In this document: piece after piece, positions 26,725 to 37,874 of the stretch
Numbering within the stretch: position 1 is the first letter of the stretch
Layout of the letters: every line of letters starts with the position of its first letter
Assembly (NCBI RefSeq): GCF_000799715.1
Contig: NZ_JUHG01000002.1
Span: forward strand, 160,868 to 224,867
Reading direction: 5' to 3'
Length of the DNA stretch: 64,000 nucleotides
Source: Martinezella rhizogenes
GTDB taxonomy: Bacteria; Pseudomonadota; Alphaproteobacteria; Rhizobiales; Rhizobiaceae
Notes under the pieces: model-generated
Told to the model about the DNA's origin: nothing
Databases searched by the model: none
What the model saw: the letters and a program-made list of their open reading frames with translations, nothing else
Translations under genes and position numbers: made by a program

Positions 26725-27846
26725 CTAGATACCGGCACGACGCTTGGTTATCGCCTTCTCAAAGATGAGCTCCAGCTGGCGCGCGCTGTCCGTCCAGTCG
26801 AATCGAGCGGCATTCGGCCTTGCATTGTCAACAAGACGCGCATGAAGAACGTTGTCGGTAGCAAGGCTTTCCAGGCCGTTGCGAATCGATTGCACATCGT
26901 TGGGATCGACAAGAATGCCGGCTTTGCCGACAACCTCGGGCATGGAGGACGTATTGGACGTTAGCACCGGGATTCCCATCGCATTTGCTTCTATGATGGG
27001 AAAGCCGAAACCCTCATAAAGCGATGGCATCGCAAGAAATCGCGCATGGCTGTACAGTTGTGCAAGATCGGTATCGGGCACATAGCCGGTCAGTCGAACA
27101 GATGATTCAATCTGCAACTCCGCGATATGCCCTTTCAGATCGCCCAGCCTCCAGCCTTGGCCGCCGGCAAGAACGAGAAGAAATTGCTGTCGCGTGGATT
27201 GAGGCAAGGCCGCATAGGCTTGCAGCAGCCTCAGCAGATTTTTGCGGGGCTCGAGCGTTCCCACGAAAAGAATATAGGAGCGGTCGATCCCGAATGACGA
27301 CAGCTCCTTCGGGGCGGCTGTGCCGCCAATAGCCGTCAGGCCGGGGTAGATAACGTTGAGCTTCTCGCCGCATCCGGGAAACTCGGTCTTCAGCACTTCG
27401 GCTGTTGCGGAGGAAACAGCAACGATCTCGTCGGCAACGGCCACCCCCGGCTTCATCAGCCAGCGATCGGCCATCCAGGTCTGCCAGCGCATGGTCGCGG
27501 CCATGTCTCGCCAGACGAGGTCATGAATCGTGATGACGCGGGGAATGCGGCGGTCGAGAAAAAACGGCAGACGGTGAGCAGGGCCCCAAAAAACGTCGAT
27601 CCCGTCCTGCGTTGCACGGCGCGGCAGCTCCGTCTGCGCCCAGATCATCCGCCTTACTCCGCCAGGAAAGCGCGCGACGTGAAGTTTTGCCGCAGGCAGC
27701 TCTTTCGGGTCCCCATAGGGAGCTTCGGGCAAATAGAAATGCAGTTCATGGCCGAGCAGCGCGAGATGCCGGCTCATTTCCAGCAAGTACCGCCCGATCC
27801 CGGTCATGCTCGTTACAAAATTACGCGCATCGATGCCGATTTTCAT
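26725..27846 (-). CDS. GT4-family glycosyltransferase
   Basis: Cytosolic GT-B glycosyltransferase, 373 residues from the ATG at 27846 (MKIGIDARNF). The N-terminal domain has TGIGRYLLEMSRHLALLGHEL and ITIHDLVW. The C-terminal domain has ILFVGTLEPRKNLLRLLQAYA, and the E-x7-E region MPSLYEGFGFPIIEANAMG. It resembles mannosyl- or rhamnosyltransferases of O-antigen and exopolysaccharide loci. It follows the double glycosyltransferase gene by about 40 bases and is likely cotranscribed. Acceptor and donor sugar are not deducible. Confidence 0.88.
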   Translation of the reverse strand: MKIGIDARNFVTSMTGIGRYLLEMSRHLALLGHELHFYLPEAPYGDPKELPAAKLHVARFPGGVRRMIWAQTELPRRATQDGIDVFWGPAHRLPFFLDRRIPRVITIHDLVWRDMAATMRWQTWMADRWLMKPGVAVADEIVAVSSATAEVLKTEFPGCGEKLNVIYPGLTAIGGTAAPKELSSFGIDRSYILFVGTLEPRKNLLRLLQAYAALPQSTRQQFLLVLAGGQGWRLGDLKGHIAELQIESSVRLTGYVPDTDLAQLYSHARFLAMPSLYEGFGFPIIEANAMGIPVLTSNTSSMPEVVGKAGILVDPNDVQSIRNGLESLATDNVLHARLVDNARPNAARFDWTDSARQLELIFEKAITKRRAGI

Positions 27847-27888
27847 TCGCGAGCTACCCATGTACCGCCGCATGGCGCGGTCTTGCCA

Positions 27889-30825
27889 TCACAACGGGAC
27901 CCGCAGCGAATTTCTCCACCAACCTGCCTTGCCCTGCGCAAGACCTATATCGGCGAAAACGCTGCCCTTCCGCTTGAATTTTGAAGGAATTTCGACTGCC
28001 ATATAGAGGCTGTCGCCCGGTGGCAAGACGAATGGAATAGGAGATCCGTGATCGTCTCCAAACGTCGCGTCTCCATCTTTCGACAGGATACGATACCCCG
28101 CCGTCACGGCAAGCCCGGCATCCGGAGTGCCGATGCTCGACCACAATCCGGGAGACAGATTGGTAATGCGCACCACATATTTCAGCGCACCGCTGTCACT
28201 GGTCGTCGGCCCTTCCACCAGCTCTATGCTATGCCCGGTGTCACTGGGGCCTAGCGCCTCGCCCATTTTGGTGCTGCCTATATCGCTGATCGGAACATAC
28301 AACCTGTCCGACTGTGGCCGGTATATCCGGTACCAATCGTCGGCAAGCACGACCCTCTGCAATTCCTCGGCGCTTTCCTTCCAGCTTATCCCGCCACCAG
28401 TCACTGTCACCGAAGACACGTCCACGATGACGGACTTATCCGCATTCGGGCCTGTATCCAGAAATGAGCGGATCGTCTTCGCAAGCGCCTCCGGCGAACC
28501 GGTGGTAAAGAAATGGCACTCTTGCCTGCTTGCGGTGACTTCGCGAAAGACCGGAATATCGCTGGCAATCACGGGCTTGCCGAAATGCCCTGCTTCAACG
28601 ATAGGAAGGCCGAACCCCTCGGCATAGGAGGCTGCGATGAGTGCATCGCTACCGGTATAGGCTCTCTGCAGTTCTTCATCCGAAATACCGCTCAGCCAGA
28701 CCAGCCGCTTTCCGTATTCGCGGTGCTTTTCGATACGCCGAACGAGATGCTCAACGCCCCATCCCGGCTTTCCGACGATCGTCAGCCCGATATCCATGCC
28801 ATCATCCCACAGCCTTTCGAAGGCCTCCAAAGCAACGGCATGCCCCTTGCGCGGCTCGAGTGTGCCAACCATCAGGAACTCCGGGCGCTCATTGCGGCGA
28901 ACGGGTGCGGCGTCAGCTGTAACGGTCGTCTTGGCGAAATCGGCGCCGAGGTGCCAATAGCCAATCTTCATCTCCCGTGGAAACTGGATCGCCTCAAGGA
29001 TCGCGATCAGCTCATCGGCAACCGCTTTTGAAATGCAGATAAACGCATTCGAATAGGACAGGGCCGCCTGAAACCAATTGGAGAACATCGGCGGCATGCC
29101 GGGATCACAGAACCCCGGAAACCGCAACGGAACGGTGTCATAGAGGCAGGAGATGACCGTAGCGCCCCTTAGGCGGCCAGCGCGCAGCGTTGCATAGTGA
29201 TGTCTGTAAAACTCCCAGGAGCTATCCAGCATCAAAATGCGGTCGTCCGCCGTAAACTCCAGCCGAGTGTCTTCCGTGAACGCTACCGCGCGCTCGGTTC
29301 TCTCCAGTGTTTTGGGAATGGCAAACCAGCCATCGAGCGAATCGCTAAAGGCGACGAGCCGTTCGACGCCATCGTCGCTTTCGCTCTTCCGTGTTGGAAG
29401 ATTGGCGCAGATATTCGTGACAACGCGTTGGATGCCGGTCTTTTGATCCGTGCGATAGGTGGATGTCGCGTCGACGATCAGGCGCGGTCCGCTGGAGCTC
29501 GCAATCTCCGACCGGGCAAGTGTCTCCGCAACAAAATCCGCCGGAAGGTTCCTGTTTTCAAGGGCTTCCAGAGCCGCGCGCCGGGCCGGTAACATCTCTT
29601 CCGTTCCGTGGCTCTCTGTTGATTTTTGTGCCGAAACGTCTTGCATAGCGGCAATCGCAATGGCGGCGGATTTCGCCCAGCTGAATTCCGCAGCGCGGCA
29701 ACGCTGCCTCTCGGCCTTGACCTTTGTGGCTTGCCGATTGGAAAGTGCCTGTTTCATGACCCGCGCCATGTCAGCTACATCCGCAGGGTCAAACAGGAAC
29801 TCACGATCTCCGATAACCTCAGGCAGGGCGCCTGTATTCGACGCGATAACGGGCGTACCGCACGTCATGGCTTCCAGTGCGGTCAGGCCGAACCCCTCGA
29901 GCAACGAGGGTTGAATTGCCAGATCCGTTTCCTTGTAGAGTGCCACGAGTTCGCTATCCGTCACATGACCGACAGCCACGAAGTCCTGCTCGGGAAGCCC
30001 CAGCTTGCGCCATCTCTCCTCTTCTTCCTTCAGGAGAGATTTCGGGTGGTCGCCCGCCATCACGAAACTGTATTCGGCGCGCAGATCTGCCGGCAACTGC
30101 GCGAAGGCGGCGATTGCGGATTTTACGTTCTTTCGCCAATCCAGGCCGCCGACATAGAGGACGAAACGCTTCTCGGTTGGCCTGGGAAGCTTTGCTTCGG
30201 CATGGTCGACCGCATCCTGGAAATCTTTCGATATCCCCGCAAGCATGTTGATGGCGTGAGGGTTTCCAGAGATTTCGACGCATTCGCTGCGAGAGTATTC
30301 GGAAATACAAAGATTGAGATCGAATTGGGAATAAAGCGCGAGCCGCCGTTCATAGCACGCACGCGTCGCCGACGTCAGAAGATACTGCTGGGGATAGCGG
30401 TGAGGTATCGCGTCGTAGAAGATGGATGCGATCGGAACTCGCGAAATGTCATTGGGAAGAAGTGGAACGGCCCTGTCTCTCATCCCTTCGAAAGGGCTTG
30501 CGGAAAGGGCTATATCCGGATTGAGCGACGCCACATGATATGCCAGCGCGATCTCACTGAGCCGCCGCTTCTCGGAATAACCATCGATCCCTTCTCCATC
30601 TTCGGCAACGCCATGCCACATGAAGATATTATCAGGCTTTATCCATTGCTGAAGATGGTCACGGGCCGCGAGCGCGTCGAGCGGCATACCCGCGTTGAAC
30701 GACACGAGAACGTCAACCTCTGGATGATTATCGATGATCCCAAGGAGCAATTCTTGCACATACCGCCCGATCCCTCGCCGCTTGCTTGCCGTCTGGAAGC
30801 ACTGCCCATCAATCCATAAGCGCAT
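27889..30825 (-). CDS. Double GT4 glycosyltransferase with C-terminal beta-type domain
   Basis: Large cytosolic protein of 978 residues with two complete GT4 modules. Module one (about 1-400) has RGIGRYVQELLLG, FVLYVGGLDWRKNVKSAI and SLLEGFGLTALEAMTCG. Module two (about 450-810) has TGIQRVVTNICANL, FLMVGTLEPRKGHAVAL and SYAEGFGLPIVEAGHFG. About 130 residues after position 840 contain no GT motif and look like a beta-sandwich (VVRITNLSPGLWSSIG, FVLPPGDSLYMAVEIP). Two linkages could be made by one polypeptide, as in several O-antigen polymerising mannosyltransferases. The start at 30825 is where the first Rossmann strand begins. Confidence 0.88.
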   Translation of the reverse strand: MRLWIDGQCFQTASKRRGIGRYVQELLLGIIDNHPEVDVLVSFNAGMPLDALAARDHLQQWIKPDNIFMWHGVAEDGEGIDGYSEKRRLSEIALAYHVASLNPDIALSASPFEGMRDRAVPLLPNDISRVPIASIFYDAIPHRYPQQYLLTSATRACYERRLALYSQFDLNLCISEYSRSECVEISGNPHAINMLAGISKDFQDAVDHAEAKLPRPTEKRFVLYVGGLDWRKNVKSAIAAFAQLPADLRAEYSFVMAGDHPKSLLKEEEERWRKLGLPEQDFVAVGHVTDSELVALYKETDLAIQPSLLEGFGLTALEAMTCGTPVIASNTGALPEVIGDREFLFDPADVADMARVMKQALSNRQATKVKAERQRCRAAEFSWAKSAAIAIAAMQDVSAQKSTESHGTEEMLPARRAALEALENRNLPADFVAETLARSEIASSSGPRLIVDATSTYRTDQKTGIQRVVTNICANLPTRKSESDDGVERLVAFSDSLDGWFAIPKTLERTERAVAFTEDTRLEFTADDRILMLDSSWEFYRHHYATLRAGRLRGATVISCLYDTVPLRFPGFCDPGMPPMFSNWFQAALSYSNAFICISKAVADELIAILEAIQFPREMKIGYWHLGADFAKTTVTADAAPVRRNERPEFLMVGTLEPRKGHAVALEAFERLWDDGMDIGLTIVGKPGWGVEHLVRRIEKHREYGKRLVWLSGISDEELQRAYTGSDALIAASYAEGFGLPIVEAGHFGKPVIASDIPVFREVTASRQECHFFTTGSPEALAKTIRSFLDTGPNADKSVIVDVSSVTVTGGGISWKESAEELQRVVLADDWYRIYRPQSDRLYVPISDIGSTKMGEALGPSDTGHSIELVEGPTTSDSGALKYVVRITNLSPGLWSSIGTPDAGLAVTAGYRILSKDGDATFGDDHGSPIPFVLPPGDSLYMAVEIPSKFKRKGSVFADIGLAQGKAGWWRNSLRVPL

Positions 30826-30838
30826 CAGCGATGGTCTT

Positions 30839-31126
30839 TCATTTCGTATCCGAAATATTCTGAAGCAATGCAATCCATTTCACCGTAGCGCCCTTGGGCG
30901 CATCGATATGCCACTGGCCTACTTCGTCATTGTCCAGCGGGCCGCCCGCCGCGCCACCATATCCATGGGCTCTTGCTGCCGCCATGACCCTTCCCCCTAC
31001 TCCGGGGAAACGCCGCACTAGGCGAAGACACTTGTCCTTCAACTCCGGTCTTTTGGAAAGCTCGCGAATAACCTTATCAAACAGGACCAGCGCAACGCGC
31101 CGCGGCAGTGCTTTTACCATGCTCAA
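30839..31126 (-). CDS. Small hypothetical protein upstream of the double glycosyltransferase
   Basis: ORF of 95 residues on the operon strand, ending 13 bases before the next start. The TTG at 31126 has GGAGA at good spacing; an ATG at 31120 is the alternative. The basic, helical N-terminal half (DKVIRELSKRPELKDKCLRLV and RRFPGVGGRVMAAA) resembles the tail segments that follow some rhizobial glycosyltransferases, so it might be the remnant of a lost gene. The rest is not recognised. Real gene or remnant, moderate confidence. Confidence 0.4.
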   Translation of the reverse strand: MSMVKALPRRVALVLFDKVIRELSKRPELKDKCLRLVRRFPGVGGRVMAAARAHGYGGAAGGPLDNDEVGQWHIDAPKGATVKWIALLQNISDTK

Positions 31127-31217
31127 CGATAGATTCTCCGTCCGAAGCTGGTGGGTAACGCGCCACGAAAGACTATTGTGGTCTTATAACTGCCGCGCCA
31201 GCCATTTTCATGGATGG

Positions 31218-32183
31218 TCAGCGTACAACCCGGATCTTCCAATCGTCGAGCACATCGCCAAGCGTACGGCTCAACTCGATCTCCGGCTTCCAGCCGAAGG
31301 CTTTCAAAGCCGCCTCGTTATCCCCCGTGGCCACCGCGATTTCGGGGCCACGCAAGCGCTGCGGGTCGATCTCGACTTTCACCTTCAATCCGGAAAGTTC
31401 GATCAGCATGTCGAGTATCGACTGGATCTGCACAGACCGACCCGAGGACAGATTGAAGACGCCGCCAATATTATTCGACACGTCCTCCATCAGAGCAGCG
31501 TCGGCATAGGCACGCACGACATCCCGCACATTGAGAAAATCACGGAAGGCCGAGAGGTTTCCGACGCTGATGCGAGGAGGCTTGGCACCCACCGAAATCT
31601 CAGCAAGTTGCTTGGCAAACGCCGAGACGACATAAGCATCCATCTGGCCGGGTCCCGTATGGTTGAAGGGACGGAACCGGATGGATTTCAGTCCATCATA
31701 GGCAAGCTGCCCGACAAGTACGTCGGCCGCCGCTTTTGTTGCCCCGTAGACGTTCATCGGCTTGAGCGCCGCACTCTCTTTTACCGGCGCGTTTGCCGTG
31801 TCGATGAACGAAGCGCCGTAGGCTTCGGAACTGCCCACGAAGATGAAGCGCGCTTCAGGTGTGAGCTCCATCGTGGCATAGGCAAGATTCATGGTGCCTT
31901 GAAAATTCACATCCCAAGCCCGCTGCGGCAGCTTGCGGGCATCCGCAGGGGCTGCAATTGCCGCGAGATGAATGATCGCCGTCGGGCGGCTATCACGGAT
32001 CAGGGTCATCACCTGACCTCGATCCGTGATATCTGTCTTCCAGTCCGACGCATCTCCCTGACCGGCGGTCAAAACCACCAGGTCAGAGCCGTATACCGGC
32101 CGCCGCTCGTCCAGTTCGCGTTGCAACCACGACCCGACAAAGCCGCTGGCGCCAGTAATGAGAATACGATGTTCTCTCGGCAT
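31218..32183 (-). CDS. rmd: GDP-6-deoxy-D-mannose reductase (GDP-D-rhamnose forming)
   Basis: Cytosolic SDR reductase (321 residues) acting after Gmd to turn GDP-4-keto-6-deoxy-mannose into GDP-D-rhamnose. It shows ILITGASGFVGSWL, FVGSSEAYG with catalytic YGATK, and RPFNHTGPGQ, the last typical of Rmd. C-terminal GWKPEIELSRTLGDVLDDW matches the family. It lies 27 bases after gmd on the same strand. A GDP-fucose synthase role is less likely because the sequence has the Rmd-type FNHTGPGQ block. Confidence 0.88.
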   Translation of the reverse strand: MPREHRILITGASGFVGSWLQRELDERRPVYGSDLVVLTAGQGDASDWKTDITDRGQVMTLIRDSRPTAIIHLAAIAAPADARKLPQRAWDVNFQGTMNLAYATMELTPEARFIFVGSSEAYGASFIDTANAPVKESAALKPMNVYGATKAAADVLVGQLAYDGLKSIRFRPFNHTGPGQMDAYVVSAFAKQLAEISVGAKPPRISVGNLSAFRDFLNVRDVVRAYADAALMEDVSNNIGGVFNLSSGRSVQIQSILDMLIELSGLKVKVEIDPQRLRGPEIAVATGDNEAALKAFGWKPEIELSRTLGDVLDDWKIRVVR

Positions 32184-32210
32184 GGGTGCCTCGTCATTCG
32201 GCCGGATAGC

Positions 32211-33585
<1,375 letters not shown>

Positions 33586-34704
33586 TCAGCTCACGGTGGA
33601 GCCCGTCAATTCGCAATAGAGGCGATAATATTCTGAACACATCTTCTCCGCCGTGAAGCATTCAAGATAGCGATTGCGCGCCGCGGCACCTAGCACGGCA
33701 ACCTCTTTCTCGTTTTCCCAGATGGACTTCATTGCATTCGACAAAGCATCCACATCGTTCGGCGGCACCACAAACCCGGTCTCTCTATCCAGATTGACAT
33801 AACTTGTCCCCGTACCGATCTCACACGAAATCATCGGCTTGCCGAACATTGCCGCTTCGACGAGAGAAAGCCCGAAGGCCTCTGAGCGAAGATGCGACGG
33901 AAACACGAACCCCGTACAAAGCTCGAGCAGGGCAATCTTGTCGCCATCTGACAACGATCCAAGAAAATGGATATTATTGGAATTTTGCCCTGCGGCCCGC
34001 TTCAGTTCCGCCTCCATCGGCCCATTGCCGACGATCACGACATCAAGACCATTGCGCCTCGCGGCCTCCAGCAAAATGTGGACTCCCTTATAATATCGCA
34101 GGACGCCGACGAATAAGAGGAAGCGATTGGGAAGCTTGTCGCGCCAACCGGCTAGCGTGGCTTCATCCGCCCTTGGATAGTCAGCTTCATCCAAGCCCAA
34201 CGGGATAACGGTTGTCTTGGACTTGAACCTTTCCAGGACATCGCTCGACATAAGGTAATTGGGAGACGTCGCAACAATGCGGTCGACGCTTTTCAAAAAG
34301 CGAAACATCAACGGCTTATAGAATTGCAGCAGAACCTTCTGCTTCACGATGTCCGAATGATAGGTGACGATCGTCGGCTTTCCGGGGGGGACGGCAAGGT
34401 GGACGATGTCCATCACCGGCCACGGAAAATGATAATGGACGATATCTGCCCTGCTGCTCAATTCTCGAAAACGTCCAAACGCCTCGCGCGAAAAGCCGGT
34501 GGATGCGAATTCGAAATCGAGCTTGGCCTTGTGCGCCATATGACCATCGAATTCGACGCTGTTTTCCAACGGCGTTTTGCTGAGCGAGAGGACATCGGAC
34601 TCAACGCCATACCTGGCGGTGCCCTTGGCAATCGCATGAATGGTCCGCTCGACTCCGCCGAATGTATCAGGCCAATATGTTTTGAAAAAATGTAGGACGC
34701 GCAT
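33586..34704 (-). CDS. GT4-family glycosyltransferase
   Basis: Cytosolic GT-B enzyme of 372 residues. It begins MRVLHFFKTYWPDTFGGVERTI, with the GGVE acceptor-side motif, has VVTYHSD-like IVTYHSDIVKQK, then LLFVGVLRYYKGVHILLEAA and the E-x7-E block FPSHLRSEAFGLSLVEAAMFG. This set is typical of mannosyltransferases in O-antigen clusters. It lies between the dTDP-rhamnose and GDP-rhamnose gene groups, so a rhamnose or mannose linkage is plausible. The upstream gap holds a RIME-like repeat, which separates it from the plus-strand cupin gene. Confidence 0.88.
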   Translation of the reverse strand: MRVLHFFKTYWPDTFGGVERTIHAIAKGTARYGVESDVLSLSKTPLENSVEFDGHMAHKAKLDFEFASTGFSREAFGRFRELSSRADIVHYHFPWPVMDIVHLAVPPGKPTIVTYHSDIVKQKVLLQFYKPLMFRFLKSVDRIVATSPNYLMSSDVLERFKSKTTVIPLGLDEADYPRADEATLAGWRDKLPNRFLLFVGVLRYYKGVHILLEAARRNGLDVVIVGNGPMEAELKRAAGQNSNNIHFLGSLSDGDKIALLELCTGFVFPSHLRSEAFGLSLVEAAMFGKPMISCEIGTGTSYVNLDRETGFVVPPNDVDALSNAMKSIWENEKEVAVLGAAARNRYLECFTAEKMCSEYYRLYCELTGSTVS

Positions 34705-34741
34705 TTTACTCCTGTATCGAAAACCAGTCGCTGCGTCACCT

Positions 34742-34811
34742 GGAGCAATTCCCGGAAAAGTGCGTAGCGGTTTTCCGTCCGGAATTGCGTAGAAACAGTA
34801 AGCTAGAGCAT
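34742..34811. repeat. RIME-like Rhizobium intergenic palindromic repeat
   Basis: GCAATTCC (34745-34752) and GGAATTGC (34781-34788) enclose GGAAAA (34754-34759) and TTTTCC (34771-34776), forming a nested hairpin. The sequence, including the trailing GTAGAAACA and TAGAGC, matches the commonly dispersed intergenic mosaic element of rhizobia as I remember it. Copy number cannot be checked here. Confidence 0.6.
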
Positions 34812-34969
34812 CCTTGGGCCTGGGAAAACACCCGAGCCTTACAACCTCTAGAGCAACGATCTGGATCTTTCATGGTCGCGGCACCGACATCCACTGCGCG
34901 TCGCCGGCCAAAAAGCCTTGCTCTACCGCCGCTGCTGAATTAATCCCGCGCATAATTTTCGGTCGTGCG

Positions 34970-35371
34970 ATGACCGATCGACTTCTTGCGAAGGAAATTT
35001 CATTGGAATCTGGAAGTCTTTATAAGGTAGGTGACAACGACCAGCGCCCCTGGGGCACATGGCATGTGCTCGATATCGGGGATCGCCACGTCGTCAAACG
35101 CATTGTCGTGAACCCCGGCGAGCGGCTGTCGCTGCAGTATCACAACCATCGCTCGGAGCGTTGGACCGCTGTTTCGGGACATGGCATTGCCGAGATCGAC
35201 GGGACCGAACACTCTCTGCAACTCGGGCATACGGTTGATATTCCGCTCAAGGCAACGCACCGGGCATCATGTACCGGCGATACACCGCTGGTTTTCATCG
35301 AGATCCAATATGGCGAGCTGCTTGATGAGAACGACATCATCCGGCTTAGCGACGATTACAACCGGGTCTGA
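34970..35371 (+). CDS. Mannose-6-phosphate isomerase-type cupin
   Basis: Single cupin domain protein of 133 residues similar to the C-terminal isomerase domain of type II PMI/ManC proteins. The core is KRIVVNPGERLSLQYHNHRSERW followed by SGHGIAEIDG, with the family's end VFIEIQYGELLDENDIIRLSDDYNR. It lacks the GDP-mannose pyrophosphorylase domain. It probably helps supply mannose-6-phosphate for the GDP-rhamnose branch. It is the lone plus-strand gene in the rhamnose block. The frame is open upstream to 34814, but that extension covers non-coding sequence. Confidence 0.8.
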   Translation: MTDRLLAKEISLESGSLYKVGDNDQRPWGTWHVLDIGDRHVVKRIVVNPGERLSLQYHNHRSERWTAVSGHGIAEIDGTEHSLQLGHTVDIPLKATHRASCTGDTPLVFIEIQYGELLDENDIIRLSDDYNRV

Positions 35372-35385
35372 TATCGAAGCCGATA

Positions 35386-35934
35386 TCAATCGAATAGCTC
35401 GGCATCCATTAGCAGCGGCTGCCGCTGATCCTTGGTGGAGAGCGTGAGCGCACCCACGGTTTTCCAGTCGATAGCGATCTTCGGATCGTCCCAGCGGATG
35501 CCGCGGTCGCTCTCCGGGGCATAATAATTGGTGGTCTTGTAGAGGAATTCGACGCGATCGCTCAACGTCAGGAAACCGTGGGCAAAGCCTTCCGGGATCC
35601 AAAGCTGACGCTTGTTTTCCTCCGACAGGAAAACACCGACCCACTGGCCGAATGTTGGAGATGATCGCCTGATGTCGACGGCGACGTCATAGACTTCGCC
35701 GGCCACGACCCGGACGAGCTTGGCCTGTGCGTGCGGCGGCAGTTGATAATGCAGGCCGCGCAGGACACCCTTGCCCGACCGGCTATGATTGTCCTGCACA
35801 AAGGCGACACTTCGCCCGATCGCCGTTTCGAACTTGGCCTGGTTGAAGCTCTCAAGAAAAAACCCGCGATCATCGGCAAACACCGTGGACTCGATGATCT
35901 TGACGTCCGGTATGGCAGTATCGATGGCTTTCAT
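35386..35934 (-). CDS. rmlC: dTDP-4-dehydrorhamnose 3,5-epimerase
   Basis: Third enzyme of dTDP-L-rhamnose synthesis, 182 residues with a cupin fold. DDRGFFLESFNQAKFETAIG, VQDNHSRSGKGVLRGLHYQ and IPEGFAHGFLTLSD are the family blocks and contain the catalytic histidine (LHYQ region) and the tyrosine in EFLYKTTNYY. It is the last gene of rmlBDAC on the minus strand. A GC-rich hairpin lies between rmlA and rmlC. Confidence 0.95.
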   Translation of the reverse strand: MKAIDTAIPDVKIIESTVFADDRGFFLESFNQAKFETAIGRSVAFVQDNHSRSGKGVLRGLHYQLPPHAQAKLVRVVAGEVYDVAVDIRRSSPTFGQWVGVFLSEENKRQLWIPEGFAHGFLTLSDRVEFLYKTTNYYAPESDRGIRWDDPKIAIDWKTVGALTLSTKDQRQPLLMDAELFD

Positions 35935-35968
35935 GTGTCTTCCCGCTTCACTCTGACCGCATTCAAGA

Positions 35969-35988
35969 GGCCGGCAAGGGCGCCGGCC
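35969..35988 (-). other. Intercistronic hairpin between rmlA and rmlC
   Basis: GGCCGGC (35969-35975) and GCCGGCC (35982-35988) make a perfect 7-base stem with a 6-base loop. There is no T-run, so processing or partial attenuation is more likely than full termination. Confidence 0.45.
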
Positions 35989-36002
35989 GGCTGAGCGCGC
36001 CG

Positions 36003-36890
36003 CTAAAATATTTGTTCACGCAGAATTCCCAGAAGATACTGCCCATAGCCGTTCTTTTTCAATGGATCGGCGAGCGCCTCGACCTGGGAAGCGTCGATCC
36101 AATGGCTCCGGTAGGCAATTTCCTCGGGGCAGGCCACTTTCAGCCCCTGCCGGCTTTCGATGGTGGCGATGTAATGGCTCGCCTCCAGCATCGATTCATG
36201 CGTGCCGGTATCGAGCCAGGCATAGCCGCGCCCCATCATCTGCACGTCCAATTGCCCAGCATTGAGATAGTGCGCATTGAGATCGGTTATTTCCAATTCG
36301 CCGCGCGGCGAAGGGCGGATCGATTTTGCGACGTCGACGACATCGGCATCGTAGAAATAAAGCCCGGTCACGGCATAATTGCTCTTGGGCAGCTTCGGCT
36401 TTTCCTCAAGGCTGATCGCACGGCCCTGCCGATCGAATTCGACCACACCATAACGGTGCGGATCATGCACATGATAGGCAAAAACCGTAGCTCCGTTCTC
36501 CTTGTCGCTCGCCTGATGGAGAAGCTTGGCGAAGTCATGCCCGTAGAAGATATTGTCGCCGAGCACCAGGGCGGACGGCGCGCCATCGAGAAATTCCTCG
36601 CCGATGAGAAACGCCTGGGCAAGACCATCCGGGCTCGGTTGAACCGCATACTCAAGCTTGATGCCCCACTGGCTTCCGTCCTTCAGCAACTGCTCGAAGC
36701 GCGGCGTATCCTGCGGCGTCGAAATAATGAGGATCTCACGGATGCCTGCCAGCATCAAAGTCGTCAGCGGATAGTAAATCATCGGCTTGTCGTAGATCGG
36801 CAGAAGCTGCTTGCTGACGGCAAGGGTCGCGGGATAGAGGCGCGTGCCGGATCCGCCTGCGAGTATGATGCCCTTACGTGCTTTGTTCAT
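36003..36890 (-). CDS. rmlA: Glucose-1-phosphate thymidylyltransferase
   Basis: First enzyme of dTDP-L-rhamnose synthesis, 295 residues, the usual length. It starts [22 protein letters not shown], the nucleotidyltransferase signature, followed by [18 protein letters not shown] and [34 protein letters not shown] completes the sugar-binding region. It is located 84 bases after rmlD and forms part of the rmlBDAC operon. Confidence 0.96.
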   Translation of the reverse strand: MNKARKGIILAGGSGTRLYPATLAVSKQLLPIYDKPMIYYPLTTLMLAGIREILIISTPQDTPRFEQLLKDGSQWGIKLEYAVQPSPDGLAQAFLIGEEFLDGAPSALVLGDNIFYGHDFAKLLHQASDKENGATVFAYHVHDPHRYGVVEFDRQGRAISLEEKPKLPKSNYAVTGLYFYDADVVDVAKSIRPSPRGELEITDLNAHYLNAGQLDVQMMGRGYAWLDTGTHESMLEASHYIATIESRQGLKVACPEEIAYRSHWIDASQVEALADPLKKNGYGQYLLGILREQIF

Positions 36891-36974
36891 GATCCACCGT
36901 CTCGTCTTGATTTCGCTTTTACAATCGGTCAGCCCATCAATTGCAATCGATAATTTCGACAGGCCCCGCGCATT

Positions 36975-37874
36975 TCAATGGGCGGCGGGAATAAGTCTCT
37001 CGAGGACGCCCGTCACGCCCTCCTGCCATACGGGAAGACTTAAGTCGAAGCGATCCATCAACCTGGCGCAGTTCAGTCTCGAATTCTGCGGCCGCTTCGC
37101 CGGTGTCGGGTAGTCGGCGGTCGGGATCGGCTTCAAGGCATCGAGCGTAAGCGCAAGCTTGACGTTCCTCGCCAATGCCTCGCGGACGATATGTGCCGCA
37201 TAATCATGCCAGGACGTCGCGCCTTGCGCGCTCAGATGATAGGTACCCGACACATCCGGTGCTTCCGGAGCGCCGGCAAACTCGACGACCCTGCGCGTGA
37301 CGTCGGCGATCAGCGCCGCCGATGTTGGCGCGCCGATCTGGTCGGCAACGATGTTCAGCGAGCTGCGCTCCTGCGCTAGGCGCAGGATGGTCTTGAGGAA
37401 ATTGTTGCCGTGATGGCCATAGACCCAGCTTGTCCGCAGGATGACGTGACGAGCGCCAGAGGAACGCACCGCCTCTTCGCCCAGCCACTTGCTTTCGCCA
37501 TAGACCGACTGCGGGTTGACCGGATCGGTCTCAACGTAGGCATCGGCCTTCGTGCCGTCGAAGACATAGTCCGTCGAATAATGTACGAGATAGGCGCCAT
37601 GATCCGCAGCCCAGCGCGCCAGCACGCCTGGCGTCACCGCATTCACCGCCATCGCCTGCTCTCTTTCGCTCTCGGCGCGATCGACGGCGGTATAGGCTGC
37701 GGGATTCACAATGATACTTGGCTTATGCTCTTCAAGGACTGAGAGAATGCTCGCCTCATTCGCCAGATCCATCTCGGCACGCGTGACTGCCGTTACCGTA
37801 CCCAATGGCGCGAGAGCGCGCTGCAATTCGAAGCCGACCTGCCCGTTGGCGCCGGTGACCAGGATTGAACTCAC
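36975..37874 (-). CDS. rmlD: dTDP-4-dehydrorhamnose reductase
   Basis: Last enzyme of dTDP-L-rhamnose synthesis, 299 residues. [16 protein letters not shown] is the NAD(P)-binding motif, [15 protein letters not shown] is diagnostic of RmlD, and [31 protein letters not shown] carries the catalytic YGESK. The start overlaps the rmlB stop by four bases (ATGA at 37871-37874), so the two are translationally coupled. Confidence 0.96.
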   Translation of the reverse strand: MSSILVTGANGQVGFELQRALAPLGTVTAVTRAEMDLANEASILSVLEEHKPSIIVNPAAYTAVDRAESEREQAMAVNAVTPGVLARWAADHGAYLVHYSTDYVFDGTKADAYVETDPVNPQSVYGESKWLGEEAVRSSGARHVILRTSWVYGHHGNNFLKTILRLAQERSSLNIVADQIGAPTSAALIADVTRRVVEFAGAPEAPDVSGTYHLSAQGATSWHDYAAHIVREALARNVKLALTLDALKPIPTADYPTPAKRPQNSRLNCARLMDRFDLSLPVWQEGVTGVLERLIPAAH

